DNA of 64,000 nt from positions 1 through 64,000 of the forward strand of contig DAOTWY010000015.1 in assembly GCA_034435635.1 (NCBI GenBank), written 5' to 3'. This stretch comes from DAOTWY01 sp003696565. Its GTDB lineage: Bacteria; Chloroflexota; Anaerolineae; Aggregatilineales; Phototrophicaceae. Within the stretch, counting starts at the first letter, position 1, and every line of letters begins with the position of its first letter. Position numbers and translations under genes: made by a program. Positions 52,581 to 60,480 of the stretch are shown here, one piece after another. A model generated the notes under the pieces. It did no database searches. It was given only the letters and a program-made list of their open reading frames with translations, and was not told the origin of the DNA.

Positions 52581-54378
52581 ACAACTGCTCTGCTAGTTCC
52601 TCTTCTTGTTGAACCAACGTCGCAAGCACATTCAAGCCACCGTTCCAAAAGTTAGGATCATTCAAATCCACACCTAAGCCAGCCATAATCCGATCTGGAT
52701 AGTCTGAATTACCCGCAGCCAAAGCATCAATATATTTGGGGGCAAAAGAAGCACCTTCTTTTTGATAAATATCATACAGCGAAAGGACTAACAATTCCCC
52801 AAACGCATAGGCATAAACATAACCAGGCGTGTGCAAGAAATGTGGCACATATGCCCACCACATGCGGTATTGTTCACGCAGGGTGACACTATCACCAAAC
52901 ATAGCACCCTGCGTCTGCATCCAAATATCACTGAATTGTTCAGTGGTCAGTTCGCCTTGTGTACGGCGCAATGTATGGAACCCATCCTCAAAGCGGTTCA
53001 TCGCCACCTGGCGGAAGATCGTGCTAAAACTATCTTCAATCCGGCTGGCTAACATGGCAAGGCGCGCTTGTGGGTCTGTTTCTCGCCGCAGTAAGTCATT
53101 AAAGACCAGCATTTCAGCAAATGTAGAAGCCGTCTCGGCAGTGGTTAATGGGGTGTATAATCCAAACAACCCACTCTTTTGCCCAGAAAGCAGCATATGA
53201 ACCCCGTGCCCCAGTTCATGCGCTAATGTGCTAACATCCCGCGCCTGCCCGTCATAATTCAAAAATACATACGGATGCACAGAAGGCACCACCGGGCTAG
53301 CATATGCACCACCTCGTTTATTGGGTAAAACCGCCGCATGAATCCATTTTTCATCAAAAAAGCGTTTGGCAGAATCACCCAACACATTATCAAACGCATA
53401 AAACGCATTAAGAACAATCTCACGCGCTTCGTCCCAGCGATAAGTTTGCTCACTCTGCTTAATGGGCAACGGGGCATAGCGATCATATTCATAGAGTTCG
53501 TCATACCCTAAAATACGCCGCTTCAGCCGATAGTGACGCATGACTAACTCATAATTGGATGTGACACTTTGCACTAAAGCATCTACTACAGGCTGCGTGG
53601 TTTTATTGCTCAAATTGCGCGAATCAAGCCAGTTTTCATAACGATGTAAGCGGTCATCAATCGCTTTATCCGTCGCCAATACATTGAAGATATAAGTAAA
53701 CTCCATCGCGCGGGACTTCAACCCTTCCGTAAAGACATCCGCCGCTTTTTGGCGCACAGCACGGTCTGGGCTATGCATTTTAGTTAAAATTTGCGTTTGG
53801 TTGAGCAATTCGCCATCATAATCATAGCGCATGGCACTGGTCATCTGTGTAAAAAAGCGCGTCCATGCTTGCCGCCCAGTCACATTCTTTTCAATGGCAA
53901 TCCGCTCTTCGGCTTCTGTCATTTGATGCGGTTTATACCGCCGTGCCGCCTCTAGGTGATGTGCATATCCCCCTAGTATTGGGTTTGACAAGATGGTGTT
54001 AGCCTGTTCATCAGGTAGTTGATTCCACTCCAAATTGAAAAAAACCAGCTTTTGCTCAAGCTGCGCATTAAACTCCTGTATTTTCTGGAGTAATGCACCA
54101 TGTGCAGGGTTGGCAGTATCTGTACTATAAAGCAGCATGGCAAAACTGCTAATACGCCCTGCCAGATCACGAATTTGTTCCATCGCTTTCATAGCATCCG
54201 CAAAATCTTGGGCGTTCATTTGCCCTAGCTTCCCTTTATAACGGCTAACAAACTCATCTGCCAACGCATGAGATTGCGTCATCTGCACTGGAATTTGCGG
54301 ATCATCCACGCCAGAAAAAAGTGGCGTTAAATCCCACACCACTTCCTCTGCACCGGTTGCTTGTATTGTACTCACCAT
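52573..54378 (-). CDS. pepF: Oligoendopeptidase F (M3 family)
   Basis: A 601-residue zinc metallopeptidase with the HExxH site LAHELGHGVHMLL and the downstream Glu in TAETASTFAEML. Typical M3B landmarks include the N-terminal helical half and the C-terminal GYVYAYAFGELLVLSLYD. It hydrolyses short peptides in the cytoplasm. GAGGA precedes the ATG. It is upstream of an epimerase gene, with an overlap of eight bases. Confidence 0.95.
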   Translation of the reverse strand: MVSTIQATGAEEVVWDLTPLFSGVDDPQIPVQMTQSHALADEFVSRYKGKLGQMNAQDFADAMKAMEQIRDLAGRISSFAMLLYSTDTANPAHGALLQKIQEFNAQLEQKLVFFNLEWNQLPDEQANTILSNPILGGYAHHLEAARRYKPHQMTEAEERIAIEKNVTGRQAWTRFFTQMTSAMRYDYDGELLNQTQILTKMHSPDRAVRQKAADVFTEGLKSRAMEFTYIFNVLATDKAIDDRLHRYENWLDSRNLSNKTTQPVVDALVQSVTSNYELVMRHYRLKRRILGYDELYEYDRYAPLPIKQSEQTYRWDEAREIVLNAFYAFDNVLGDSAKRFFDEKWIHAAVLPNKRGGAYASPVVPSVHPYVFLNYDGQARDVSTLAHELGHGVHMLLSGQKSGLFGLYTPLTTAETASTFAEMLVFNDLLRRETDPQARLAMLASRIEDSFSTIFRQVAMNRFEDGFHTLRRTQGELTTEQFSDIWMQTQGAMFGDSVTLREQYRMWWAYVPHFLHTPGYVYAYAFGELLVLSLYDIYQKEGASFAPKYIDALAAGNSDYPDRIMAGLGVDLNDPNFWNGGLNVLATLVQQEEELAEQLYG

Positions 54379-54720
54379 AATGAGTTATCCTCATTCTATT
54401 TAATTAATTTTAAATCATAGTAACAGATTATAGATTGTCCTGCAATGACAGCGTTGGCAGAGAGTGGGGAAGATAGTGGCTAATGATTAAAATGATATGC
54501 CTTAAGCATGAGCATCAATTCCACAGGCGAGTTTGATCGCTCCATTCATAGGATGAATTAAGTTGCCAGGGGATTTATCTCCACACAGGAGGTGTATGTA
54601 CTATTCATCTTTACAGTATCTAAAACCTGATAATATTCTAAACTAGCGTTAGGCTGGCTCATGTTAGAATAAAAGCAATTTCAGCTATTTCGTTTAACTC
54701 AGCCTGGAGGCAAACAGACG
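54379..54720. other. Divergent intergenic region of 342 bases, no gene
   Basis: The gap between the oligoendopeptidase and the carbinolamine dehydratase genes contains repeat copy D. A plausible plus-strand promoter is TTTACA (54610-54615), 18 bases, TATTCT (54634-54639). The ribosome site GGAGG lies ten bases before the next start. No credible ORF or RNA structure was seen. Confidence 0.6.
54563..54586 (-). repeat. Interspersed palindromic repeat, copy D (partial)
   Basis: Plus-strand TTGCCAGGGGATTTATCT is the reverse complement of the copy A/B core (AAATCCCCTGGCAA). The bases before it (CATTCATAGGATGAATT) match the reversed flank of copy B. One arm is decayed, so the palindrome is only partial. 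Confidence 0.55.
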
Positions 54721-55014
54721 ATGTCAGCTTTATCCCAACAAGAACTTGCGCAAGCTTTGGAAACGCTCAAAGGGTGGTCACTAGACAATGATACAATCGT
54801 CAAAACATATCAGTTTGAGAATTATTTAGCAGGATTGGCATTTGCAACGACAGCGGGCACCATCGCCGAGGCACATAATCATCATCCAGACATCACAATC
54901 GGCTACCGTAAAGTGACACTAAGGTTCACCACACACGATGCCGGAAATAAAATCACCCAAAAGGATATTGATGTGGCAAAAGCAATCGAAGCAGTTGGAT
55001 ACCCAAAAACATAA
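54721..55014 (+). CDS. Pterin-4a-carbinolamine dehydratase
   Basis: A 97-residue protein of the usual size. It has the motif EAHNHHPDITIGYRKVTLRF with the catalytic His residues, then TTHDAGNKITQKDIDVAKAI. It removes water from 4a-hydroxytetrahydrobiopterin during recycling of the pterin cofactor. A phenylalanine hydroxylase gene is not present nearby, so it may serve another pterin role. GGAGG precedes the ATG. Confidence 0.95.
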   Translation: MSALSQQELAQALETLKGWSLDNDTIVKTYQFENYLAGLAFATTAGTIAEAHNHHPDITIGYRKVTLRFTTHDAGNKITQKDIDVAKAIEAVGYPKT

Positions 55015-55030
55015 ATCGTCAGCAAATCAA

Positions 55031-55061
55031 AAACAGGTGCGGAATTGCTCTACACCTGTTT
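55031..55061. terminator. Bidirectional hairpin between convergent genes
   Basis: AAACAGGTG and CACCTGTTT form a nine-base stem with a 13-base loop. A runs before and a short T run after serve both directions. Confidence 0.7.
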
Positions 55062-55078
55062 GCATCATACAATCTAAT

Positions 55079-56182
55079 CTATTCAGCATCCATATCCACA
55101 GGGACGATGAACCACACATTATTAACTTCATGTCCATTGGCATCACCTGGTGCTTCATCCCCAATGAAATAATACAGTGGATAGCCATCCCAGGTGACCA
55201 TCACCAGAGTATCATCCTCAGCAAAGGGGATAGAACCCAGCCGGCTGCTATCGAGTTGTGGTGTGCCGATCAGTGTATCAACATCAAAAGCAAGCAGTGG
55301 GGGCCAATTCTCTAAGCATTGCCCTGCACAATTGCTCACGCCAGGCTCATCATTGGCAAAAACATACAGCGTATAGCCATCTGGTCCAACGAGGAAGTTA
55401 CCAAGCTCGTCGTTGCCGCCCACCCCAATAATTTCCGGCGGATAGATAAACCAGACATCTCCCACACCTTGCCCAGTCGTGTCACCGGCTTCAACGTCAG
55501 TGATAAAATAATAGAGTGGATAGCCATTATAGGTAACTTGTAGCTCACCAGTGTCCTCACGCTCAATCACATCCACTTCGCCCAATAAATAGGGGTTCAC
55601 GGTGATCTCATCTGCGCTTTCAACAGTGAGTGGGGGCCAATTCTCCAAGCACTGTCCCGTGCAATTGCTGACACCAGGCTCATCATTGGTGAAGATATAA
55701 AGCGTCATCCCCTCACCGTCAGTGATGTAACTGCCTAAATCTGGACTAAAGCCAATATCCAACGTAAAGGGCAGCACTTCTACAATGAACCAAACATCAT
55801 TAACACCCTGCCCGTTAGTATCACCCGGAGCTTCATCCCCGATGAAATAGTACAGTGGCATATCATCATAGGTGACATGGAAAGTACCATCTTCGTTTTC
55901 AATCCAACCGAGCCGGATGTCATTGACCCCTGCACCAGCTGTAATCTCATCTATACTGTTGACAAGCAACGGGGGCCAATTCTCTAAGCATTGCCCGGCA
56001 CAATTGCTCACACCGGGTTCATCATTGGTAAAAATGTAGAGTGTCATACCGGCGGAATCAACCAAATAGGTCAGTGTTTCATCCCCACCGGCATTAACCA
56101 ATCCTTGGTCATCTGTTTCTTGCGCTGCCAATGGCATCACCGCAAATAAGAGTGCCAAAAGCAAAATAGTGTACTTTTTCAT
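55079..56182 (-). CDS. Secreted protein with three Cys-containing secreted repeats (PF03640-like)
   Basis: A 367-residue protein with a signal peptide (about 1-20). Three repeats of about 110-115 residues each contain a G-x-T-L-Y-x-F-x-N-D-E-P-G-V-S-N-C core, C-x-x-x-C-L-E-N-W-P-P-L, then YPLYYFIGDEAPGD and a VWFIV end. This is the repeat found in many bacterial lipoproteins of unknown function (PF03640). The Cys pair (NCxGQC) could form a disulfide or bind metal. GGAGG precedes the ATG. The gene lies opposite an ECF sigma/anti-sigma pair, and its upstream region is shared with that pair. Confidence 0.9.
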   Translation of the reverse strand: MKKYTILLLALLFAVMPLAAQETDDQGLVNAGGDETLTYLVDSAGMTLYIFTNDEPGVSNCAGQCLENWPPLLVNSIDEITAGAGVNDIRLGWIENEDGTFHVTYDDMPLYYFIGDEAPGDTNGQGVNDVWFIVEVLPFTLDIGFSPDLGSYITDGEGMTLYIFTNDEPGVSNCTGQCLENWPPLTVESADEITVNPYLLGEVDVIEREDTGELQVTYNGYPLYYFITDVEAGDTTGQGVGDVWFIYPPEIIGVGGNDELGNFLVGPDGYTLYVFANDEPGVSNCAGQCLENWPPLLAFDVDTLIGTPQLDSSRLGSIPFAEDDTLVMVTWDGYPLYYFIGDEAPGDANGHEVNNVWFIVPVDMDAE

Positions 56183-56295
56183 GATTTAACCTCCATATTG
56201 AAACATTTAGAATTAGGAATACCCTAAAAAGAGAACGTGCATTAGAGTTGATTTAGATGTATTCTCTCATCAAGTATTTATTTTTCGGGAGACAT

Positions 56296-56823
56296 ATGAC
56301 AGACGAACAGATCATCCAACAGATACAGCACAGGGATCAAAATGCCCTGGCTACGTTGTATGATCGATACGGCACAGCGGTTTATAGCCTTGCTTATCAG
56401 GTATTGCAGAATACACAATGGGCAGAGGAAGTCACGCAGGATGTGTTTATGCGTGTATGGCATAAACATGCACAATGGGACGCACATAAAGGCAAATTGA
56501 TCAGTTGGTTGCTGACCATGACACGCAACCTTGCGATTGATCGATTACGTTCAGAAAATCGGCGTTCTACTGTGTCGTTAGATCATGTCGCTGAACCAAA
56601 AGCGGAGATACCAGATAATTACGATCGCACCTTATTACAGGATTTGATGAAACAATTACCCAATGAACAAGCTCAACTGATTAAATTAGCATTCTTCCAG
56701 GGGATGACACATAAAGAGTTGGCAAAAACATTCAATTTGCCCCTAGGGACGGTTAAAACACGGGTGCGTTTGGGGCTACAAAAGCTAAAAGCCTTATGGC
56801 TACAAGCAACACGTGAGCGATGA
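56296..56823 (+). CDS. ECF-family RNA polymerase sigma factor
   Basis: About 175 residues from the ATG at 56296, with GGGAG four bases upstream. It has the sigma-2 region (ALATLYDRYGTAVYSLAYQV, EEVTQDVFMRVWHKHAQW) and the sigma-4 HTH region (EQAQLIKLAFFQGMTHKELAKT, read as LIKLAFFQGMTHKELAKT). It is followed by its likely anti-sigma factor. It should direct RNA polymerase to a small regulon in response to an envelope signal. The divergent secreted repeat protein is a plausible target. Confidence 0.94.
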   Translation: MTDEQIIQQIQHRDQNALATLYDRYGTAVYSLAYQVLQNTQWAEEVTQDVFMRVWHKHAQWDAHKGKLISWLLTMTRNLAIDRLRSENRRSTVSLDHVAEPKAEIPDNYDRTLLQDLMKQLPNEQAQLIKLAFFQGMTHKELAKTFNLPLGTVKTRVRLGLQKLKALWLQATRER

Positions 56824-56832
56824 GAATAAACC

Positions 56833-57612
56833 ATGATGAACAGACGAAATAATTGCGAACAATTGAATGAGTTGTTACCCGCTTATGCGCTGGGGATCGT
56901 TGACCACGACGAGCAAGCGGAGGTTGAGCGTCTGCTGGCGGAATGTCCAGATTATATAGATGAGTTGGCAACATATCAGGCATTGCATGATGCACTATTG
57001 CAAGAGGTGCCGCAAATTCAACCACCTGCACATCTCAAAACGCAAATTATGCAACAAGTAACAGGGGTCGGCATCATACCATCCCAACCCATTACACCCG
57101 TATCCAACAACGCTACTGACTCACGAGTGCGGCTACTGTTAGTAGCGGCGGCTGTCATGATTCTTGTTTTTGTGGGGATTGTAGCGGCATTGTTGGATCA
57201 AACATCACATAATAAGCTGAGCGAGGCTGAAATCGCCATGCAAACTTTGCTAAAACGTCAGGATGTAGCGAAGTTTGATCTGGTTGATGTACGTGAGGAA
57301 CAGCATGATACACCTTTACAAGGGGTTGTTCTATGCCACCCTGATGAGCGACTAGTGTTAATTCAGGTTGAGGGTTTTCCTCTTCTACAGGCGAATGAAG
57401 TTTATCAAATCTGGTTGTGGCAAGGTGATGCACGAATTGATGGCGGGACATTTCGGGTAGACGAAGAAGGTAACGGGATCATCCTGTTTAATGCGCCAGA
57501 GGATATGATCAACTATGACTATGTAGGGATCATCCGTACAGAAGCACCAGGCAGCTTAAGCCCAACCGGCATGCCAACAGCACGCGCTCAATTATACGCA
57601 GATCAGCGATAA
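56833..57612 (+). CDS. Anti-sigma factor, RskA-like
   Basis: A 259-residue protein with a cytosolic N-terminal anti-sigma helical region (about 1-80, LNELLPAYALGIVDHDEQAEVE), one membrane helix (about 100-121, RLLLVAAAVMILVFVGIVAAL) and an external C-terminal RskA-type domain (about 130-259, PDERLVLIQVEGFPLL and NEVYQIWLW). It holds the ECF sigma factor at the membrane and releases it when signalled. It starts nine bases after the sigma gene stop. Confidence 0.9.
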   Translation: MMNRRNNCEQLNELLPAYALGIVDHDEQAEVERLLAECPDYIDELATYQALHDALLQEVPQIQPPAHLKTQIMQQVTGVGIIPSQPITPVSNNATDSRVRLLLVAAAVMILVFVGIVAALLDQTSHNKLSEAEIAMQTLLKRQDVAKFDLVDVREEQHDTPLQGVVLCHPDERLVLIQVEGFPLLQANEVYQIWLWQGDARIDGGTFRVDEEGNGIILFNAPEDMINYDYVGIIRTEAPGSLSPTGMPTARAQLYADQR

Positions 57613-57640
57613 AGCTAGGGAAAGAGTCCCTTCCCCTAGC
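57613..57640. terminator. Hairpin between convergent genes, possible terminator
   Basis: GCTAGGG (57614-57620) and CCCTAGC (57634-57640) form a seven-base stem. The T runs are poor, so it is at best a weak bidirectional terminator. Confidence 0.5.
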
Positions 57641-57648
57641 GGTCGGGA

Positions 57649-58599
57649 TTAGCCTGTTTGCTGTAATGCGGTGGGTTTATAGATGGCGTACAGAGCTTGT
57701 TGTGCAGTTGGATACCGGAATTGAAAACCCATATCCATCAATTTTTTAGGAATAGCCTTTTGCCCTTCTGTCAGCAATTTGGAAACTTCTCCAAACGCGA
57801 TTTTAAATACAAAACCAGGCGTAGGGATGAATGACGGGCGATTAAGGGCTTTACCTAACGCCTTAGAAAATTCACGATTGGTGACTGCTTCTGGTCCAGT
57901 GAGGTTGAACGCGCCGGATGCATTCCCCTGTTCAATCAAAAAGCGAATAGCACGGACTTCATCATCCAGATGAATCCAGGGGAATGGTTGCTTGCCACTA
58001 CCGATTGGACCACCAGCAAATAACTTAAATGGCAACGCCTGACGTGGTAACGCACCACCTTGGTCACTCAGAACAACACCAGTGCGGATAATAGCGCGGC
58101 GCACTCCCATTTCTTCCACAGGCGCGGTAGAGGCTTCCCATTGCTGGCAAACATCCGCTAAAAAGTCATTCCCAGGCGGGGAGTCCTCTGTAATCTCCAC
58201 ATCAAAGGGATGATTGCCATAATAACCAACCGCGGAAGCCTGAATAACCACCTTAGGCTTTTGGGTGGCAGCCTGAACAGCCTCCGTCACGGCATTACCA
58301 GAATTAACACGGCTTTTAAGGATTAGGTCTTTGCGTTCCATCGTCCACTTGGCAGGCAAAAAACCATCTCCTGCAATGCTAGCACCTGCTAAGTTCACAA
58401 TCGCATCCGCACCGTTGACCAGATCACCCCAACCATCAGCTGTTTGAGCATCCCAAAAATGAAAACTGATTGTTTCTGGAACAGGACCTGCTTGACGTGG
58501 GTTACGGCTGAGAATATTGACTTGGTGCTTATCCTTGCCTAAGCTCATCGCCAAAGCATGACCAATTAAGCCGGTTCCGCCAGTAATGATGACTCGCAT
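57649..58599 (-). CDS. TIGR01777-family SDR epimerase (YfcH-like)
   Basis: A 316-residue extended SDR with the NAD site GGTGLIGHALAMSLG. Family features include VNLAGASIAGD, IQASAVGYYG, the DFLADVCQQWEA region and the DUF1731 C terminus (LRALPNALEN is on the other strand; here the coding tail is PKKLMDMGFQFRYPTAQQAL). The catalytic Tyr is YYG. The role of the family is uncertain. GGGAGA precedes the ATG. It is the third gene of an operon with a membrane GT39 and a GH-like gene. Confidence 0.9.
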   Translation of the reverse strand: MRVIITGGTGLIGHALAMSLGKDKHQVNILSRNPRQAGPVPETISFHFWDAQTADGWGDLVNGADAIVNLAGASIAGDGFLPAKWTMERKDLILKSRVNSGNAVTEAVQAATQKPKVVIQASAVGYYGNHPFDVEITEDSPPGNDFLADVCQQWEASTAPVEEMGVRRAIIRTGVVLSDQGGALPRQALPFKLFAGGPIGSGKQPFPWIHLDDEVRAIRFLIEQGNASGAFNLTGPEAVTNREFSKALGKALNRPSFIPTPGFVFKIAFGEVSKLLTEGQKAIPKKLMDMGFQFRYPTAQQALYAIYKPTALQQTG

Positions 58600-58605
58600 G
58601 GTAAA

Positions 58606-60480
58606 TCATTCTCCCTCTTCAACCAAAATATCCGTTATGAATAAAAAGTCTTGTGATTGCACAATTAAACGCTCTAACGGGTCATTGGGATTGTATAACC
58701 CGATGATGAGTGCGTAATGAGATGGCGGTAAGTCGCTGGGTAAGATGAGCGCATGATTATCGATGATCGTTTCTCCAACTTGCCAAGTTGTTGTCGGTCT
58801 TAAGCCGGCAGCCGGTTCTGAATCGCGCTGGACGGCTGGCGGTGGACCTTGTGGCGGGATCATCTGAACAAAGACTTTATAGGGTTGATTGATCGGCGCA
58901 CTGGTTGACCATTGCAGCTGTATCTGTAGGACATCCCCCGGGCGCACGTTGGTTGCATTAAGTGCATATCGTGCTAATGTAATTGTCTCACCAAATTGCA
59001 CACCGGATTCAACCCAAGAATCAAACTGCACAGGGGTAACATAGCGAACAAGACGAACATCACCAAACCATTGGGTGTTAACCTCATACGCTTCATGATC
59101 AAGCGTACTTTCAACAATGTTATTCGGATCTCGCTCATTCGTCCCCCAAAAAACCGCATAAATACGTTGATGATTCTCAATAATATGCTGAACTTCTGCC
59201 AGTGTTGCGGCATCATCCCCACCATAACCACGTGGAATAGGATATACCGCCGCATCACCATCATAATAATAATAAAATACCTCTTGTTGCCCTGGGGCAT
59301 TCAGGATGATCGCATCATCTGGACGCGGATCTGTGTCAATGAGTTGCACAATTGCCCGATAATCATCACGTTGATACTGTGTATAAAGCGGGGAAAGATT
59401 GGTGATAAAAGCGATTAATAAGCTAAACGCCCCTACGAACGCAGCGAGTTTAGGAATAAAGCGAGCGCGGGGTTCACGTGGTTGCACACACCACAAAGAC
59501 CAGATTCCCTGTGCAATCCAGAGTGCAACCCCAATTTGTGCTGGGAGCAAGAACTTGAGATTTGCCTCACGGAATAACCCCAACGAAAGGAAAACAATCA
59601 CCGGAATGAAGCCCAACGCTGGGGCAAGCATCATCTGCCACCAGGGATAAACGCGCCGCTGTTGGATCAAGCCGAATGTCATAAAAAACAACACCGCAAT
59701 ACTCGTGCCACTGCCAACCGTAACCCCAAACGTGAGATAAGCTAGAATCTGTGCAGCCGCCTGACCAAGTGGGATTGATTCACCGGTATTGGGCCACGTT
59801 GTAATCTGATGCCAAGCAGTCGTAACCCAGGGTATATATAAAACTAGTGTCAACACATGAAGCGCAAAATAAGACCATATGACACGCCATGTTTTTTTAT
59901 TGATAAGCCATAAAAATACGATCACACCCTGAGCCAACATCACAAACGGGAACGCATATTGTGTGTATAAACCGGCAGCGTTGACCACCGCTAACGCCAC
60001 CCCCCACCGCCGAGACTCGCCATCGGAGCGAATCCAACCGATTAACAACCAAAATGCTGCCGCGCTCCACATGGCTAGCAGGGCGTACATGCGTGCTTCC
60101 TGCGCATAATAGATGCTGAAAGTGTTGAAAGCCATAATGGTCGCTGCCAGTGCCCCAACAGCTGTATTAAATAGTCTACGCCCGATGCCAAAAGTAAACG
60201 CCACTGTTATAATGCTAGCCAAAACGGATAAGCTACGCAGGGCAAATTCGCTTGTGCCCATCATACGCACCCACCCCGCTAGTAGTAAATAATAGCCTGG
60301 CGGATGAATATCACGGGCAGCGTTATCAACAATTTGAGAAACTGTGCGGGTTGCTTGAACATAGCTATTGCCTTCATCATTCCAAAGAGACTGTGTGCCA
60401 AGTTCATGGAAACGCACTGCCGCTGCTAACAAAATAATCAGGATAGATAAGATGATGGGTAATCGGTGAAGGATTTTCAT
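58606..60480 (-). CDS. GT39-type membrane glycosyltransferase (ArnT/PMT-like)
   Basis: About 624 residues from the ATG at 60480, which overlaps the stop of the upstream gene (ATGA). It has about ten membrane helices. The first external loop carries the acidic pair in SLWNDEGNSY and DIHPPGYYLLLAGW, as in dolichyl- or undecaprenyl-phosphate-dependent GT39 enzymes. The C-terminal part (about 470-624) is a soluble beta-rich domain. It probably transfers a sugar from a lipid carrier to an external acceptor. It lies between the GH-like and epimerase genes. Confidence 0.9.
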   Translation of the reverse strand: MKILHRLPIILSILIILLAAAVRFHELGTQSLWNDEGNSYVQATRTVSQIVDNAARDIHPPGYYLLLAGWVRMMGTSEFALRSLSVLASIITVAFTFGIGRRLFNTAVGALAATIMAFNTFSIYYAQEARMYALLAMWSAAAFWLLIGWIRSDGESRRWGVALAVVNAAGLYTQYAFPFVMLAQGVIVFLWLINKKTWRVIWSYFALHVLTLVLYIPWVTTAWHQITTWPNTGESIPLGQAAAQILAYLTFGVTVGSGTSIAVLFFMTFGLIQQRRVYPWWQMMLAPALGFIPVIVFLSLGLFREANLKFLLPAQIGVALWIAQGIWSLWCVQPREPRARFIPKLAAFVGAFSLLIAFITNLSPLYTQYQRDDYRAIVQLIDTDPRPDDAIILNAPGQQEVFYYYYDGDAAVYPIPRGYGGDDAATLAEVQHIIENHQRIYAVFWGTNERDPNNIVESTLDHEAYEVNTQWFGDVRLVRYVTPVQFDSWVESGVQFGETITLARYALNATNVRPGDVLQIQLQWSTSAPINQPYKVFVQMIPPQGPPPAVQRDSEPAAGLRPTTTWQVGETIIDNHALILPSDLPPSHYALIIGLYNPNDPLERLIVQSQDFLFITDILVEEGE

